Virus record (IMG/VR): IMGVR_UViG_3300036944_001650
Location: 1 to 35,679 of that record
Origin: a virus
Strand: one strand, 5' to 3'
Length of the DNA: 35,679 bases
Numbering within the stretch: the first letter of the stretch is position 1; the number at the start of each line of letters is the position of its first letter. Shown here piece after piece: positions 20,720 to 28,782 of this stretch. The notes under the pieces were generated by a model, which searched no databases, was not told where the DNA came from, and was given only the letters and a program-made list of their open reading frames with translations. The translations under genes and the position numbers were made by a program.

Positions 20720-21688
20720 ATGAAACCGCTGGACGATCAAGAGGCCTTGACGGGCCTACAAAATGCCATTCGCAAGGCCGGGCTTTCGCGGAATACCCAC
20801 AAGTGCTATCGCGGCTGGGTGATCCGCTACCGCGAGGCGCGCAAGCTGCGTCTCTGCCGCGACCTGCAAACCTACCTCGATCACCTCGCGACCGTCGAGG
20901 AGCTCAATCCGAAAACGATCCGGCAGGCGCTCAATGCGCTGAAACTTTACCACGAGGCGGTGCTCAAAATCGAGATCCCGCCGAATTCGCTGGATCTACC
21001 CCGGATCAATCCTCACCGGAACATGCCGGTCTGGCTGACGCACGAGGAGGCGATGGATCTGATCGGCCGGATGCGCGGCCTGCCCCAACTACAAGCGATG
21101 TTCCTTTACGGCACCGGCAGCCGGATTACGGCCATGCTTACCCTGCGGCTGAAGGACGTGGATTTGTCGCGCGGCATCGTCACCTTCCGGCATGACAAGG
21201 GCGGGAAATCCCGGCCGGTGAAGCTCCCACAGATGCTGCTGCCGCTCCTTGCCGGGCACATCGCCGGCACCAGAAAGCAATGGGAGATCGACCGCGCCCG
21301 CGACGTCATCTGTCCGCCGCCGGACGAGTCACTACTTCGAAAGCTGGGACGCCGGCAATTCGGACGGCTCGCCTGGTATTGGCTCTTCCCGTCCGCCGTC
21401 GTCCGTGATGGTGCCCGCTGGCACTCCACCGAACGCGCGCTGGTCGCGGAGTTGGATCGTGCCGTTGACGAGTCCGGCCTGACAAAGCGGGTCACATGCC
21501 ACACCCTCCGCCATTCCAATGCCACCGCGCTGGTCGAGTGCGGGGAAAACATCCGCGCCATCCAGGAGCACCTCGGTCATACCAATGTCCAGACAACGAT
21601 GATTTACACGCACGTAACCTGCGAGGAAGCTCTGGTCTCTCCAATGGATAGCCCGCCGCCGCCACGCCGGAGCTTGGTGATCCGCTGA
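20720..21688 (+). CDS. Integron-integrase-like tyrosine recombinase
   Basis: A 322-residue site-specific recombinase. Residues 1-95 are the SAM-like core-binding domain; the catalytic domain has R135 (GTGSRITAMLTLRLKDVDLS), K160/K163 (DKGGKSRPVKLP), H261 and R264 (CHTLRHSNAT), H287 (QEHLGHTNVQTT) and the nucleophile Y296 (MIYTHV). The H-R-H-Y spacing (3, 26, 35) is the same as in IntI1 (H277, R280, H303, Y312), and a WYWLFPS..VRDG insert-like stretch also recalls IntI. All catalytic residues are present. It is not needed for a transposing phage, so it probably came with the island. No attC-like array was recognised nearby. Confidence 0.8.
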   Translation: MKPLDDQEALTGLQNAIRKAGLSRNTHKCYRGWVIRYREARKLRLCRDLQTYLDHLATVEELNPKTIRQALNALKLYHEAVLKIEIPPNSLDLPRINPHRNMPVWLTHEEAMDLIGRMRGLPQLQAMFLYGTGSRITAMLTLRLKDVDLSRGIVTFRHDKGGKSRPVKLPQMLLPLLAGHIAGTRKQWEIDRARDVICPPPDESLLRKLGRRQFGRLAWYWLFPSAVVRDGARWHSTERALVAELDRAVDESGLTKRVTCHTLRHSNATALVECGENIRAIQEHLGHTNVQTTMIYTHVTCEEALVSPMDSPPPPRRSLVIR

Positions 21689-21695
21689 CTCCGCC

Positions 21696-22214
21696 ATGCA
21701 AGCCGTCGTCACCGCCGTCCGCAACACTCTCTCCCCGGACCTCCAAGTCCTCTACCGGAACGCGTCGAACAAACCCGCGCTGCATGCCGCCATCGGCCAG
21801 GGCCTCGTCTCCCTGGGCAAGCGGGCCTTCAACGACTCCTCCCTCCGCCCGGCCACCTGGAAGGCGAAGAGCGACGGCACGCCCTCCCGGCTCCGCGACA
21901 CCGGCACCCTGGCGAAGTCCCCCCGCGTGACCGAGGTCTCCGCCCGCGGCGTGACCGTCGGCTCGGATCGCAAATACGCCGCGATCCACCAGCTCGGCGG
22001 CAAAACCCCGGCCCATGTCATCCGGCCGAAGAGCAAGCAGGCGCTCAAGACCCCCTTCGGCCTCTTCAAAAAGGTCAACCATCCCGGCAGCAAGATCCCG
22101 GCCCGGCCCTACCTGCCGTTCTACTCCAACGGCCGCCCGACCCCGCAGGCCGTCCGCATGATCAACAGCGTGACCCGCGCCCGCCTGATGGCCGGTGTCC
22201 GCGGCGCTCCGTAG
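21696..22214 (+). CDS. gpG-like virion morphogenesis protein
   Basis: A 172-residue protein of the phage virion morphogenesis (Mu gpG / P2 gpS) family, involved in head-tail joining and tail completion. Characteristic segments are GKRAFNDSSLRPATWKAKSD, then SRLRDTGTLAKSPRVTEVSA, then VTVGSDRKYAAIHQLGGKTP and KIPARPYLPF. In Mu it follows gpF directly; here it lies 3 kb further on, beyond the integrase island. The palindrome copy 2 follows four bases after its stop. Confidence 0.8.
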   Translation: MQAVVTAVRNTLSPDLQVLYRNASNKPALHAAIGQGLVSLGKRAFNDSSLRPATWKAKSDGTPSRLRDTGTLAKSPRVTEVSARGVTVGSDRKYAAIHQLGGKTPAHVIRPKSKQALKTPFGLFKKVNHPGSKIPARPYLPFYSNGRPTPQAVRMINSVTRARLMAGVRGAP

Positions 22215-22218
22215 GCGT

Positions 22219-22242
22219 GCCACCCGCGCCACCGCGGGTGGC
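22219..22242 (+). repeat. Repeated 24-nt palindrome, copy 2
   Basis: Arms GCCACCCGCG and CGCGGGTGGC, identical to copies at 6157 (minus) and 28186, in the same orientation relative to transcription. It lies four bases after the gpG stop. The following sequence has only a short T-run (CCGGTTTC), so it would terminate weakly; it may stabilise the upstream mRNA or cause pausing. Confidence 0.7.
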
Positions 22243-22278
22243 CGGTTTCTGGCGATCCGGCAGCATGCGTGCCGTCCG

Positions 22279-23283
22279 ATGCCCGCCACGCTCACGCCGC
22301 CAGCCGCTCAAAAGGGTCGCCTCCCGCTCCCTTCCCGGCTCGTGGTCTGCCCCTGGGGCGAGTCCCGCGACCTCGCCGGGAATCCCGTCATCGTCAATGA
22401 CGTGACCGTCCAGCAGCTCGCCGCCAACCAGGCCCGCTACGGCTTCGACGAGGTCGCGCTCGACTTCGATCACAACACCGCGCCCCAGGTCGATGCCGAG
22501 GGCAACGTGCTCGCCCTCCGCGAGCCGCTCCCCATCGCCGGCATGGGCCGCCTCAGCGTCGAGGCCGGAGTCGGCATCGTTTACACCCCGCTCTCCTGGA
22601 CTCCGGAGGGCGAGCAGTTTTTCACTGGCCGCCACTACCGCGATCTCAGTCCCACCGTCGGCAAGACCGACAAGGGCGAGGTCGACTTCGTGCATTCCGT
22701 CGCCCTCACCCGGAAGGGTCAGATCGCCAATCTCCACGCCTTCGCCGCCGCCGGGAATCTCCCCGCGCTGCATTGCCTGAGCGTCCCGCTCGCCGCCCCG
22801 TCTACCACCACCACCACCGCCACCATGGACTTCCGCGCCGCCCTCGCCAAGATGCTCAAGCTCGATCCCGAAACCTGCACGGACGAGGACATCGCCGCCG
22901 CCCTGACTGCCGCCGAGGCCGAGGCCCTGGCCGCCAAGCCGGAGACCACTCCGGAGACGGTCGCCATGTCCGCCGCCGGCCTGCCGACCGTCACCAGTCT
23001 GGCCGCCGACTTCGAAGCCTTCCGCCGCGACCAGCTCGTCAAGGAGGCATCCGCCGCCGGCAAGGTCATCCCGCTCTCCGCGGACGAGCTGAAGACCGTC
23101 TCGCTGGCCACCCTCTCCGCCATGATCGCGAAACTCCCCGCCACTGTCCCGCTGGCCGCGGCCACGCCGGGCACCGGGAATGAGCCGCCGGTCGTCAAGA
23201 CCCTCAGCGCCGGGGCCAAGGTCATCGCCGACAAGCTGGGCCTCACTCCCGCCCAACAGGCCAAGGTCGCAGCCATGCCCTGA
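22279..23283 (+). CDS. gpI/gpZ-like head maturation protease and scaffold
   Basis: A 334-residue protein of the Mu-like prohead protease family. ATG 22279 is preferred; an upstream start at 22195 would overlap gpG and the palindrome. The protease domain spans 1-170: RLVVCPWGESRDLAGNPVIV, then VALDFDHNTAPQ, then PLSWTPEGEQFFTGRHYRDL and VDFVHSVALT. The remainder is Ala/Glu/Thr-rich and helical, as a scaffold. An internal ATG at 22825 (MDFRAALAKMLKLD) lies where Mu makes the scaffold-only gpZ, although no SD is seen. Confidence 0.8.
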   Translation: MPATLTPPAAQKGRLPLPSRLVVCPWGESRDLAGNPVIVNDVTVQQLAANQARYGFDEVALDFDHNTAPQVDAEGNVLALREPLPIAGMGRLSVEAGVGIVYTPLSWTPEGEQFFTGRHYRDLSPTVGKTDKGEVDFVHSVALTRKGQIANLHAFAAAGNLPALHCLSVPLAAPSTTTTTATMDFRAALAKMLKLDPETCTDEDIAAALTAAEAEALAAKPETTPETVAMSAAGLPTVTSLAADFEAFRRDQLVKEASAAGKVIPLSADELKTVSLATLSAMIAKLPATVPLAAATPGTGNEPPVVKTLSAGAKVIADKLGLTPAQQAKVAAMP

Positions 23284-23346
23284 GCCCTCTCCCGCGAACT
23301 ACCACGAATCCCGTAACTCATCCTCCGCCTCTAACCACCTACGATC

Positions 23347-23769
23347 ATGGCTGCCGCCACCGCTCCCTTCCCCGCCCCGGAACTCACCGGGAAAGACTAC
23401 GTCGTCGGCCTGGCCGCCAGCACCCGGATCTGGGCTGGCACCATGGTCAGCCTGAATGCCGCCGGCCGCGCCATCCCGGCCGCCGATACGGCATCCACCC
23501 GCGTGATCGGCCGCGCCGAGCAGAGCGTGGACAATAGCGCCGGCAGCGCCGGGGACCTGTCCATCCAGGTCAAGCCCGGTTGCTTCAAATTCAACAACTC
23601 CGCCACCCAGCCGGTCACCATCGCGAGCATCGGCCTGGTCTGCTACGTGGAGGATGACAACACCGTCGCCATCGCCGCCGGACCCACCAACGACATCAAG
23701 GCCGGCATCGTCGTCCGCGTGGATGCCGACGGCGTCTTCGTCGATCTCTCCGCCGCCCCGCTGATCTGA
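23347..23769 (+). CDS. Capsid decoration-like protein
   Basis: A 140-residue beta-rich protein between the protease/scaffold and the major capsid genes, where Mu-like and many other phages encode a head-decoration protein. Features are KDYVVGLAASTRIWAGTMVS, later AGDLSIQVKPGCFKFNNSAT and a repeated alternation of short strands with Ala/Gly/Asp turns (DDNTVAIAAGPTNDIKAGIV), like DUF2190-type or gpD-type proteins. Family call is by position and pattern. Confidence 0.65.
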   Translation: MAAATAPFPAPELTGKDYVVGLAASTRIWAGTMVSLNAAGRAIPAADTASTRVIGRAEQSVDNSAGSAGDLSIQVKPGCFKFNNSATQPVTIASIGLVCYVEDDNTVAIAAGPTNDIKAGIVVRVDADGVFVDLSAAPLI

Positions 23770-23819
23770 TCGGCCGTCCCTCAATCGCCTAGTCTCCCGA
23801 TCCCTCAATCTCCAATACC

Positions 23820-24731
23820 ATGGACCTCACTACCGCCAACGTCGCCGACCTCTTCAAGGGCTTCCGCGTCCTTTACGACGATGCCCTGCAAGCCGCCGAG
23901 ACGGACTACCAGGACGTCGCCACCCGCACCACGTCCGGCTCCGCGGAAGAGCTTTACGCCTGGCTGGGTGCCATCCCGTCGATGAAGGAGATGCTCGGCG
24001 AGCTGACGCTCGACGGCGTGTCCAACGTCGACTGGACCATCCGCAACCGGAAGTGGGCGGAAGCCGTCGAGGTCCCTCGCGAGGCGATCGAGCGGGACAG
24101 CTACGGCATCTACAATCCCCTCATGTCCTCCCTCGGCCGCGTGGCTGCGCAGCACCCTGACAGCCTGCTCGCCGAGCTGTTCACGAATGCCTTCAGCGCC
24201 ACCCTCGGCAAGGACTACACCGGCAAGGCATTCTTCGCCGCCGACAAGAAGCACGAGCCGAGCAACGCCAAGTCGGCCGTCTTCTCGAACGCCGGCACCG
24301 GGGTCCTCAGCGAGGCCAACCTGATCATCGCGATCACCAACCTCAAGACCCGCAAGAACAACGCGGGCCGCTCCATGAAGCTGGGCCGCAAGCTCCTGCT
24401 CGTGGTGCCCCCCGCGCTGGAGTTCACCGCCAAGGCCCTGCTTCAAAACGAGAAGAACGCCGCCGGTGCTGACAACATCCTGCGCAACGTCGCCCAGGTG
24501 AAGGTCCTCCCGGATCTCACCAGTGCCACCGCCTGGTTCCTCATGGAGACCGGCCTCGAGATCAAGCCCTTCATCTTCCAGGTCGAGAAGGAGCCGGAAC
24601 TCACCTCCCTGGTCGATCCCCAGAACCCCCACACCTTCATGACGGATAACTTCGTCTACAAGGCCTACGGCCGCTACGCCATGGCCTACGGAATTCCCCA
24701 GCTTTGCTACGGCTCCACCGGCGCCGGCTGA
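23820..24731 (+). CDS. Major capsid protein, Mu gpT-like
   Basis: A 303-residue major head subunit. Family features are the N-terminal NVADLFKGFRVLYDDALQAA, then ELYAWLGAIPSMKEMLGELT, the segment RDSYGIYNPLMSSLGRVAAQ and the F...HEPSNAKS region, ending in AYGRYAMAYGIPQLCYGSTG. Mu gpT is 305 residues, so the length agrees. Position after the scaffold and decoration genes supports it. A strong terminator follows. Confidence 0.9.
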   Translation: MDLTTANVADLFKGFRVLYDDALQAAETDYQDVATRTTSGSAEELYAWLGAIPSMKEMLGELTLDGVSNVDWTIRNRKWAEAVEVPREAIERDSYGIYNPLMSSLGRVAAQHPDSLLAELFTNAFSATLGKDYTGKAFFAADKKHEPSNAKSAVFSNAGTGVLSEANLIIAITNLKTRKNNAGRSMKLGRKLLLVVPPALEFTAKALLQNEKNAAGADNILRNVAQVKVLPDLTSATAWFLMETGLEIKPFIFQVEKEPELTSLVDPQNPHTFMTDNFVYKAYGRYAMAYGIPQLCYGSTGAG

Positions 24732-24754
24732 TTCTAACCGAATACGTGATCCCG

Positions 24755-24790
24755 AACCCCGGCGGCGGCTTGTCCCCGCCGGGGTTTTTG
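24755..24790 (+). terminator. Intrinsic terminator after major capsid gene
   Basis: AACCCCGGCGG (24755-24765) pairs with CCGCCGGGGTT (24776-24786) over a ten-base loop and runs into TTTTTG. It is typical for separating the highly expressed capsid gene from the following connector and tail genes. Confidence 0.85.
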
Positions 24791-24813
24791 TTTCCCGCCA
24801 AACGCTACTACCC

Positions 24814-25233
24814 GTGTCTTACTTCACCCGCGCCGCTCTCGAAACCATCATCCCCCCCGCCTTCCTGGTGGAGGCCCTGGACGATGACGGGGATGGAGTG
24901 GAAGACAGCGGCCTCTACGATTCACTCGCCGCGGAGGCGGAGGCCGCGGTCGATGAATTCATCTCCCGACGCTACAGCGTACCCATCTCCCCGGTGCCCG
25001 CCATGGTGGCGAATGCGGCCAAGATCTTCGCCGCGGAAATGCTCCACCAGCGCCGCGGTCAGTATGGGGAAAAGAACCCCTTCAGCGCCCGCGCCAACGC
25101 GCACCGCACCACCCTGGAAATGATCGCCACCGGCGACATCACCTTCGGTCCCACCACCGCCCCGGCCAAGTCGCCCATCTCCATCGTCACCGAAGCCTCC
25201 GGCACCGTCCCCGCCTCCCGCATCAACGGATGA
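24814..25233 (+). CDS. gp36-like head-tail connector protein (DUF1320)
   Basis: A 139-residue protein with GTG start at 24814. It opens with SYFTRAALETIIPPAFLVEA and contains a long helix (YDSLAAEAEAAVDEFISRRY) and PVPAMVANAAKIFAAEMLHQ, then RRGQYGEKNPF: the DUF1320 (Mu gp36) pattern of head completion proteins. The start is set by this pattern; the SD is weak. It overlaps the next start by ATGA. Confidence 0.8.
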   Translation: MSYFTRAALETIIPPAFLVEALDDDGDGVEDSGLYDSLAAEAEAAVDEFISRRYSVPISPVPAMVANAAKIFAAEMLHQRRGQYGEKNPFSARANAHRTTLEMIATGDITFGPTTAPAKSPISIVTEASGTVPASRING

Positions 25234-26165
25234 AACTCTACTTCGACCTCGGCAAGGAACGCCTCCTCTCCGTCCCCCGCGGCGGGGAGATCAATCTCAT
25301 CCACCTCAAGGCCGGCGGGCTCGCGGAACTGGCGGTCGATTTCTACGACGGCAAGGCCAGCACCGCGCCGGCCTTCACGCCCCTCATCCAGTTCGCCGTG
25401 AAAACGGCTGAGGAAGGCAGCCTCCTCGCCTTCGCGGACTTCGATGCCTTCACCGGCAGCGGTGCCTTCTGGGCCGGGGAACTCCTCACGAACACCGCCG
25501 AAATGGTCGACTGGCTGGACGGAGCTTCTTCCAAACTCGCCGTCGCCGAGCTGACCATCCGCGATGGAGAGGAGGGCATCCCCATCCGCAGCCAGACGCT
25601 CCAAGTCCGCGTGGCGAATCATGTCATCCGCGGGGACGAGGGCACGCCTGGCTCGCTGCCAGATCCCGCCGCCTGGCTTGCGGCGAACGGCATCGTCTAC
25701 GATCCGGCGATCATCGGATTGACCGGCGGGGGAGCGACCAAGCTGGACGGCACCGCCACCGTCGGCATCGCGCCCGGCCGCACGCAGCTCGTCATTGTCA
25801 GCGGCCTGAGTCATCTCTACCGCCTCACGGCCGGAACGACGGTGGAGTCATCCCCCGAATCGATCCGCCCCGATGACTACAACGCCGGCACAAATGCCAA
25901 GGTCTGGGTGCTCCAATCGCTTCGCGTGCCCTACGTGTCCGCCGGGCGGCTGGGCATCGCTTACGGCGGGCACTATTCGGAAATCATCTCCGAGCTGCTG
26001 ACGGCAGGCCGGGAATACCAACTCCCGGACCGCTCCGGCACCTTAGCCGTCGGCATCCCGGAGCACGCCACCCTCGCCGCCGCCAACGCCGCTATCGCCG
26101 CCATCGGCGTTGTCTTCTACAATCTCGCTACCTCACGCCATGAAGTCACCACGGACACTGTCTAA
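25230..26165 (+). CDS. Putative baseplate/fibre protein with BppU-like N terminus
   Basis: A 311-residue protein. Residues 1-150 have the immunoglobulin-like fold pattern of BppU N-terminal domains (NLIHLKAGGLAELAVDFYDG, then PLIQFAVKTAEEGSLLAFAD, then LTIRDGEEGIPIRSQTLQVR). A spacer and a second beta-rich domain follow (GRTQLVIVSGLSHLYRLTAG, then DDYNAGTNAKVWVLQSLRVP). It probably links the tail tip or a neck fibre to the receptor-binding protein encoded next. Its end overlaps the next gene by 26 bases. Confidence 0.6.
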   Translation: MKLYFDLGKERLLSVPRGGEINLIHLKAGGLAELAVDFYDGKASTAPAFTPLIQFAVKTAEEGSLLAFADFDAFTGSGAFWAGELLTNTAEMVDWLDGASSKLAVAELTIRDGEEGIPIRSQTLQVRVANHVIRGDEGTPGSLPDPAAWLAANGIVYDPAIIGLTGGGATKLDGTATVGIAPGRTQLVIVSGLSHLYRLTAGTTVESSPESIRPDDYNAGTNAKVWVLQSLRVPYVSAGRLGIAYGGHYSEIISELLTAGREYQLPDRSGTLAVGIPEHATLAAANAAIAAIGVVFYNLATSRHEVTTDTV

Positions 26166-28179
26166 AATCCTCGCCGCGGTCTGGCCGCTCATCGGACTCG
26201 CCACCGCGCAAACCTCCCTCGTCAACGGGAAGGGCGGGGGCATCACGAATCCTGCGGCGTTCCGGACGGCGCTGGGTGGCAGCTCTTCCGGATCCGCGCT
26301 CTTCACGGACAATCCGAACGCCCTCAAGAACACGTTTGCCAAGGTGATCGCGGGTTACTCCGGTTCCGGCCAGATCAACGTGATGACGGCCGGCGACTCC
26401 CTTTCCGCCGGAATCAATGCACCCAACGGCGGGCTCGCAATGCTGGAACATCGCTGGGGTATCGCCGGCGTAGGAGTCGGCGGAATCGGGGTTTACGGGG
26501 GGCCTTCCGTTTCAGGTGGAGCATCGGTTTCGTCGACGGACTATGCACGCTGGTGGAACGGCAACGTCGCCGTGGTGCCGGCAGCAGGTGAGGCCGTCTA
26601 CGACTACAACACGACCGGCCCGATCTACTGCAACCGCATCCGGATCTTCTACATCAAGGAGGACGCAGTTGGGAAATTCAAGGTCCAGACGAGCTTCAAC
26701 GGCGCGGCTTATGCGGATGAGAATTCCACCCGGACAAGCGGAGTCACCACCAACGGCAGCCCCAACATTTCCTTCGCCACTTCTGGAGGCGTGATCCCCC
26801 CCTTGGGGATGATCGTGACCGGCACCGGCATTCCCGTTAACACCTATGTGGTGTCCGCGACAGCGACCACGGCGGTTTTGAATCAAAACGCGACCGCGAC
26901 CGGAAGCGGGTTGACGTTCACTTTCAGCCCGAATGTCGATACCGACAACAACGCGTCGACCGCCGCGGGGATCATCACCCTCGACAAATCGGCAGCCGCA
27001 AATGTCGGGCTGTATCGGGTCAAGATCGTCGGTCTCACCGGGACCGTCCGGATCATCGGGGCTCTCTTTGATCACACGGGGATGTCGGGGGTGGTTAGGA
27101 CATCCCTTTCCAAAGGCTCTTCCGACTTCACGGAGTGGGACGACTGCCCGGCGTCGGTCATCAACACGGTGATTGGCAGCATCGCCCCTGACCTCACGCT
27201 CTTTGCCAACGTCGGCACCACGACTGAAGGCGCGCTCAATACCATGTTCGGGCGGCTATCCACCGCGCACGCGGCGAGCGACAGGATCATCTTCGGGGTG
27301 TGGCCTAATGCGACGGCGACGGAGGTCACGGAAAATCCGGTTTTGGAAGCCTGGGCGCGGGCGAACTCAGCGGCCTACGTGTCGCCGACCTGGCACTGGC
27401 CGACCCACGCGGCTTTGCAAGCGGCCGGGCTGTCAGCAGACGCCACGCACCCGACCGCGACCGGCTACGCGCTGATGACCAGTTGGGCGTTCGAGCGAGT
27501 GCTCGCCGGCTGGCCTGCCATCACTCCCGTGCTACCAGGTGGCGGAGGCAGCGGAGTTCCCTACAACATCCTCACGGCGGGTCGGCTGCTTGAGCCTGGC
27601 AGCGGGATCCAAACGGTCAACCTGACGCAAAGCTTGTCAGCGCCGTTCATCGCGGTCTCGCAGAGTGCTTCCGGGGGCTTGGTCATCCGTGACCGATCTC
27701 TCACCGGTTCGTCGGACCAACACGCCATTTATCGCAGCGGCGGCGCGCTGGTCACCGAGGCGGCCGGCGGATCCGCTTCCTACACCTCGCTCAACAACCT
27801 GGGGCATTTCGAGTTCTTCCCCTCTCTCTCGGCCGGCGACAACCGTCTCGGCCGGTCCGCCAACCGCTGGGGGCGCATCTTCACGAACGGCATCTATCTG
27901 GCATCATCAACCAAGACCGGCGCTTACACTGCGACCGACCGAGATCACCTCCTGCTTTGTGACGCGACGAGCGCGGCTTTCACGGTCACGCTCCCGGCCG
28001 TCGCCTCCAACTCGGGCCTCGTGCTCGTGGTTAAGAAGATCGACGCGTCGGGCAACGCCGTCACGCTGGACGGGAACGCGAGCGAGACCATCGACGGTGC
28101 GACCACCCTGGCCCTCACGGCTCAATGGAACCGCGCCCTGATCCAGAGCAACGGCACGGCGTGGTTCCGCATCGACTGA
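26140..28179 (+). CDS. SGNH/GDSL esterase tail fibre or spike with signal-like N terminus
   Basis: A 679-residue protein starting at ATG 26140. Residues 1-24 look like a Sec signal (MKSPRTLSKILAAVWPLIGL then ATAQ), unusual for a virion protein. A fibre-like motif follows (NGKGGGITNPAAFRTALG). An SGNH hydrolase domain starts at INVMTAGDSLSAG (G85-D86-S87, block I) and ends at DATHPTATGYALM (D434, H437, block V), with a lectin/Ig-like insertion near 180-280. The C terminus has fibre repeats (SANRWGRIFTNGIYLASS) and a beta-rich end. It probably de-esterifies surface polysaccharide during adsorption. Palindrome copy 3 follows. Confidence 0.75.
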   Translation: MKSPRTLSKILAAVWPLIGLATAQTSLVNGKGGGITNPAAFRTALGGSSSGSALFTDNPNALKNTFAKVIAGYSGSGQINVMTAGDSLSAGINAPNGGLAMLEHRWGIAGVGVGGIGVYGGPSVSGGASVSSTDYARWWNGNVAVVPAAGEAVYDYNTTGPIYCNRIRIFYIKEDAVGKFKVQTSFNGAAYADENSTRTSGVTTNGSPNISFATSGGVIPPLGMIVTGTGIPVNTYVVSATATTAVLNQNATATGSGLTFTFSPNVDTDNNASTAAGIITLDKSAAANVGLYRVKIVGLTGTVRIIGALFDHTGMSGVVRTSLSKGSSDFTEWDDCPASVINTVIGSIAPDLTLFANVGTTTEGALNTMFGRLSTAHAASDRIIFGVWPNATATEVTENPVLEAWARANSAAYVSPTWHWPTHAALQAAGLSADATHPTATGYALMTSWAFERVLAGWPAITPVLPGGGGSGVPYNILTAGRLLEPGSGIQTVNLTQSLSAPFIAVSQSASGGLVIRDRSLTGSSDQHAIYRSGGALVTEAAGGSASYTSLNNLGHFEFFPSLSAGDNRLGRSANRWGRIFTNGIYLASSTKTGAYTATDRDHLLLCDATSAAFTVTLPAVASNSGLVLVVKKIDASGNAVTLDGNASETIDGATTLALTAQWNRALIQSNGTAWFRID

Positions 28180-28185
28180 GCCCCT

Positions 28186-28209
28186 GCCACCCGCGCCACC
28201 GCGGGTGGC
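28186..28209 (+). repeat. Repeated 24-nt palindrome, copy 3
   Basis: Identical to copies at 6157-6180 (other strand) and 22219-22242. It lies six bases after the SGNH fibre stop and is followed by CTCTTTCCC, a partial T-run. Weak terminator or mRNA 3' stabiliser. Confidence 0.7.
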
Positions 28210-28242
28210 TCTTTCCCGCCTCTCCTCCAAGCTCCGCGACAG

Positions 28243-28770
28243 ATGCCCGCACCTGCCCAACCCTGGACCGCCGACGAGGTGCTGCGCGCCGTCGAGGACG
28301 CGCTGCGTCCCCTGGTCACCGGTCTCGGCGGCGGGCTGGATGTCGCGTCCGATCCCGACCACGCGTTGGAACTCCTCAAGACCGCGCCGTCCAAGTGGCG
28401 GCTGATCCTCGGCTGGCCCGGCTTCGGCGATCACCCGTCCGCTCGCGAGGGCATGGGAAGCCATCGCATCTATCTCGTGATCCAGGTCGCCAAGGGATTG
28501 TCGGTCAAACCCGGCGACCTCCTTCACCGCGGCCGCGCTTCCCTGCCCGGCGGGCCGATGGGCGCGCTGATCGACGTGACCGGACGCTGGGTCCGCGCCC
28601 TCCATTTCCCCGACGGCTCCGGCGTCGACCACGCCGGCTTCGCGCAGCAGGGCAGCGCCTGGCTGGAGATCGACGGCATCTCCACCAAGCAGCACCAGCT
28701 CGACTTCTCCGCCGCCTGCGCCCTGACCGCTCACGACACCCGCATCCCGCTCTCCATCACCCCGCTCTAA
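28243..28770 (+). CDS. gp37-like tail terminator/neck protein
   Basis: A 175-residue protein, mixed alpha/beta. N-terminal helices (TADEVLRAVEDALRPLVTGL) are followed by strands around KWRLILGWPGFGD and HRIYLVIQVAKGLS, then DVTGRWVRALHF. The position before the tail tube gene and this layout suggest the tail terminator/head-tail joining protein (gp37/DUF1834-like), with moderate support. Confidence 0.55.
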   Translation: MPAPAQPWTADEVLRAVEDALRPLVTGLGGGLDVASDPDHALELLKTAPSKWRLILGWPGFGDHPSAREGMGSHRIYLVIQVAKGLSVKPGDLLHRGRASLPGGPMGALIDVTGRWVRALHFPDGSGVDHAGFAQQGSAWLEIDGISTKQHQLDFSAACALTAHDTRIPLSITPL

Positions 28771-28782
28771 CCGCACCCCGCC

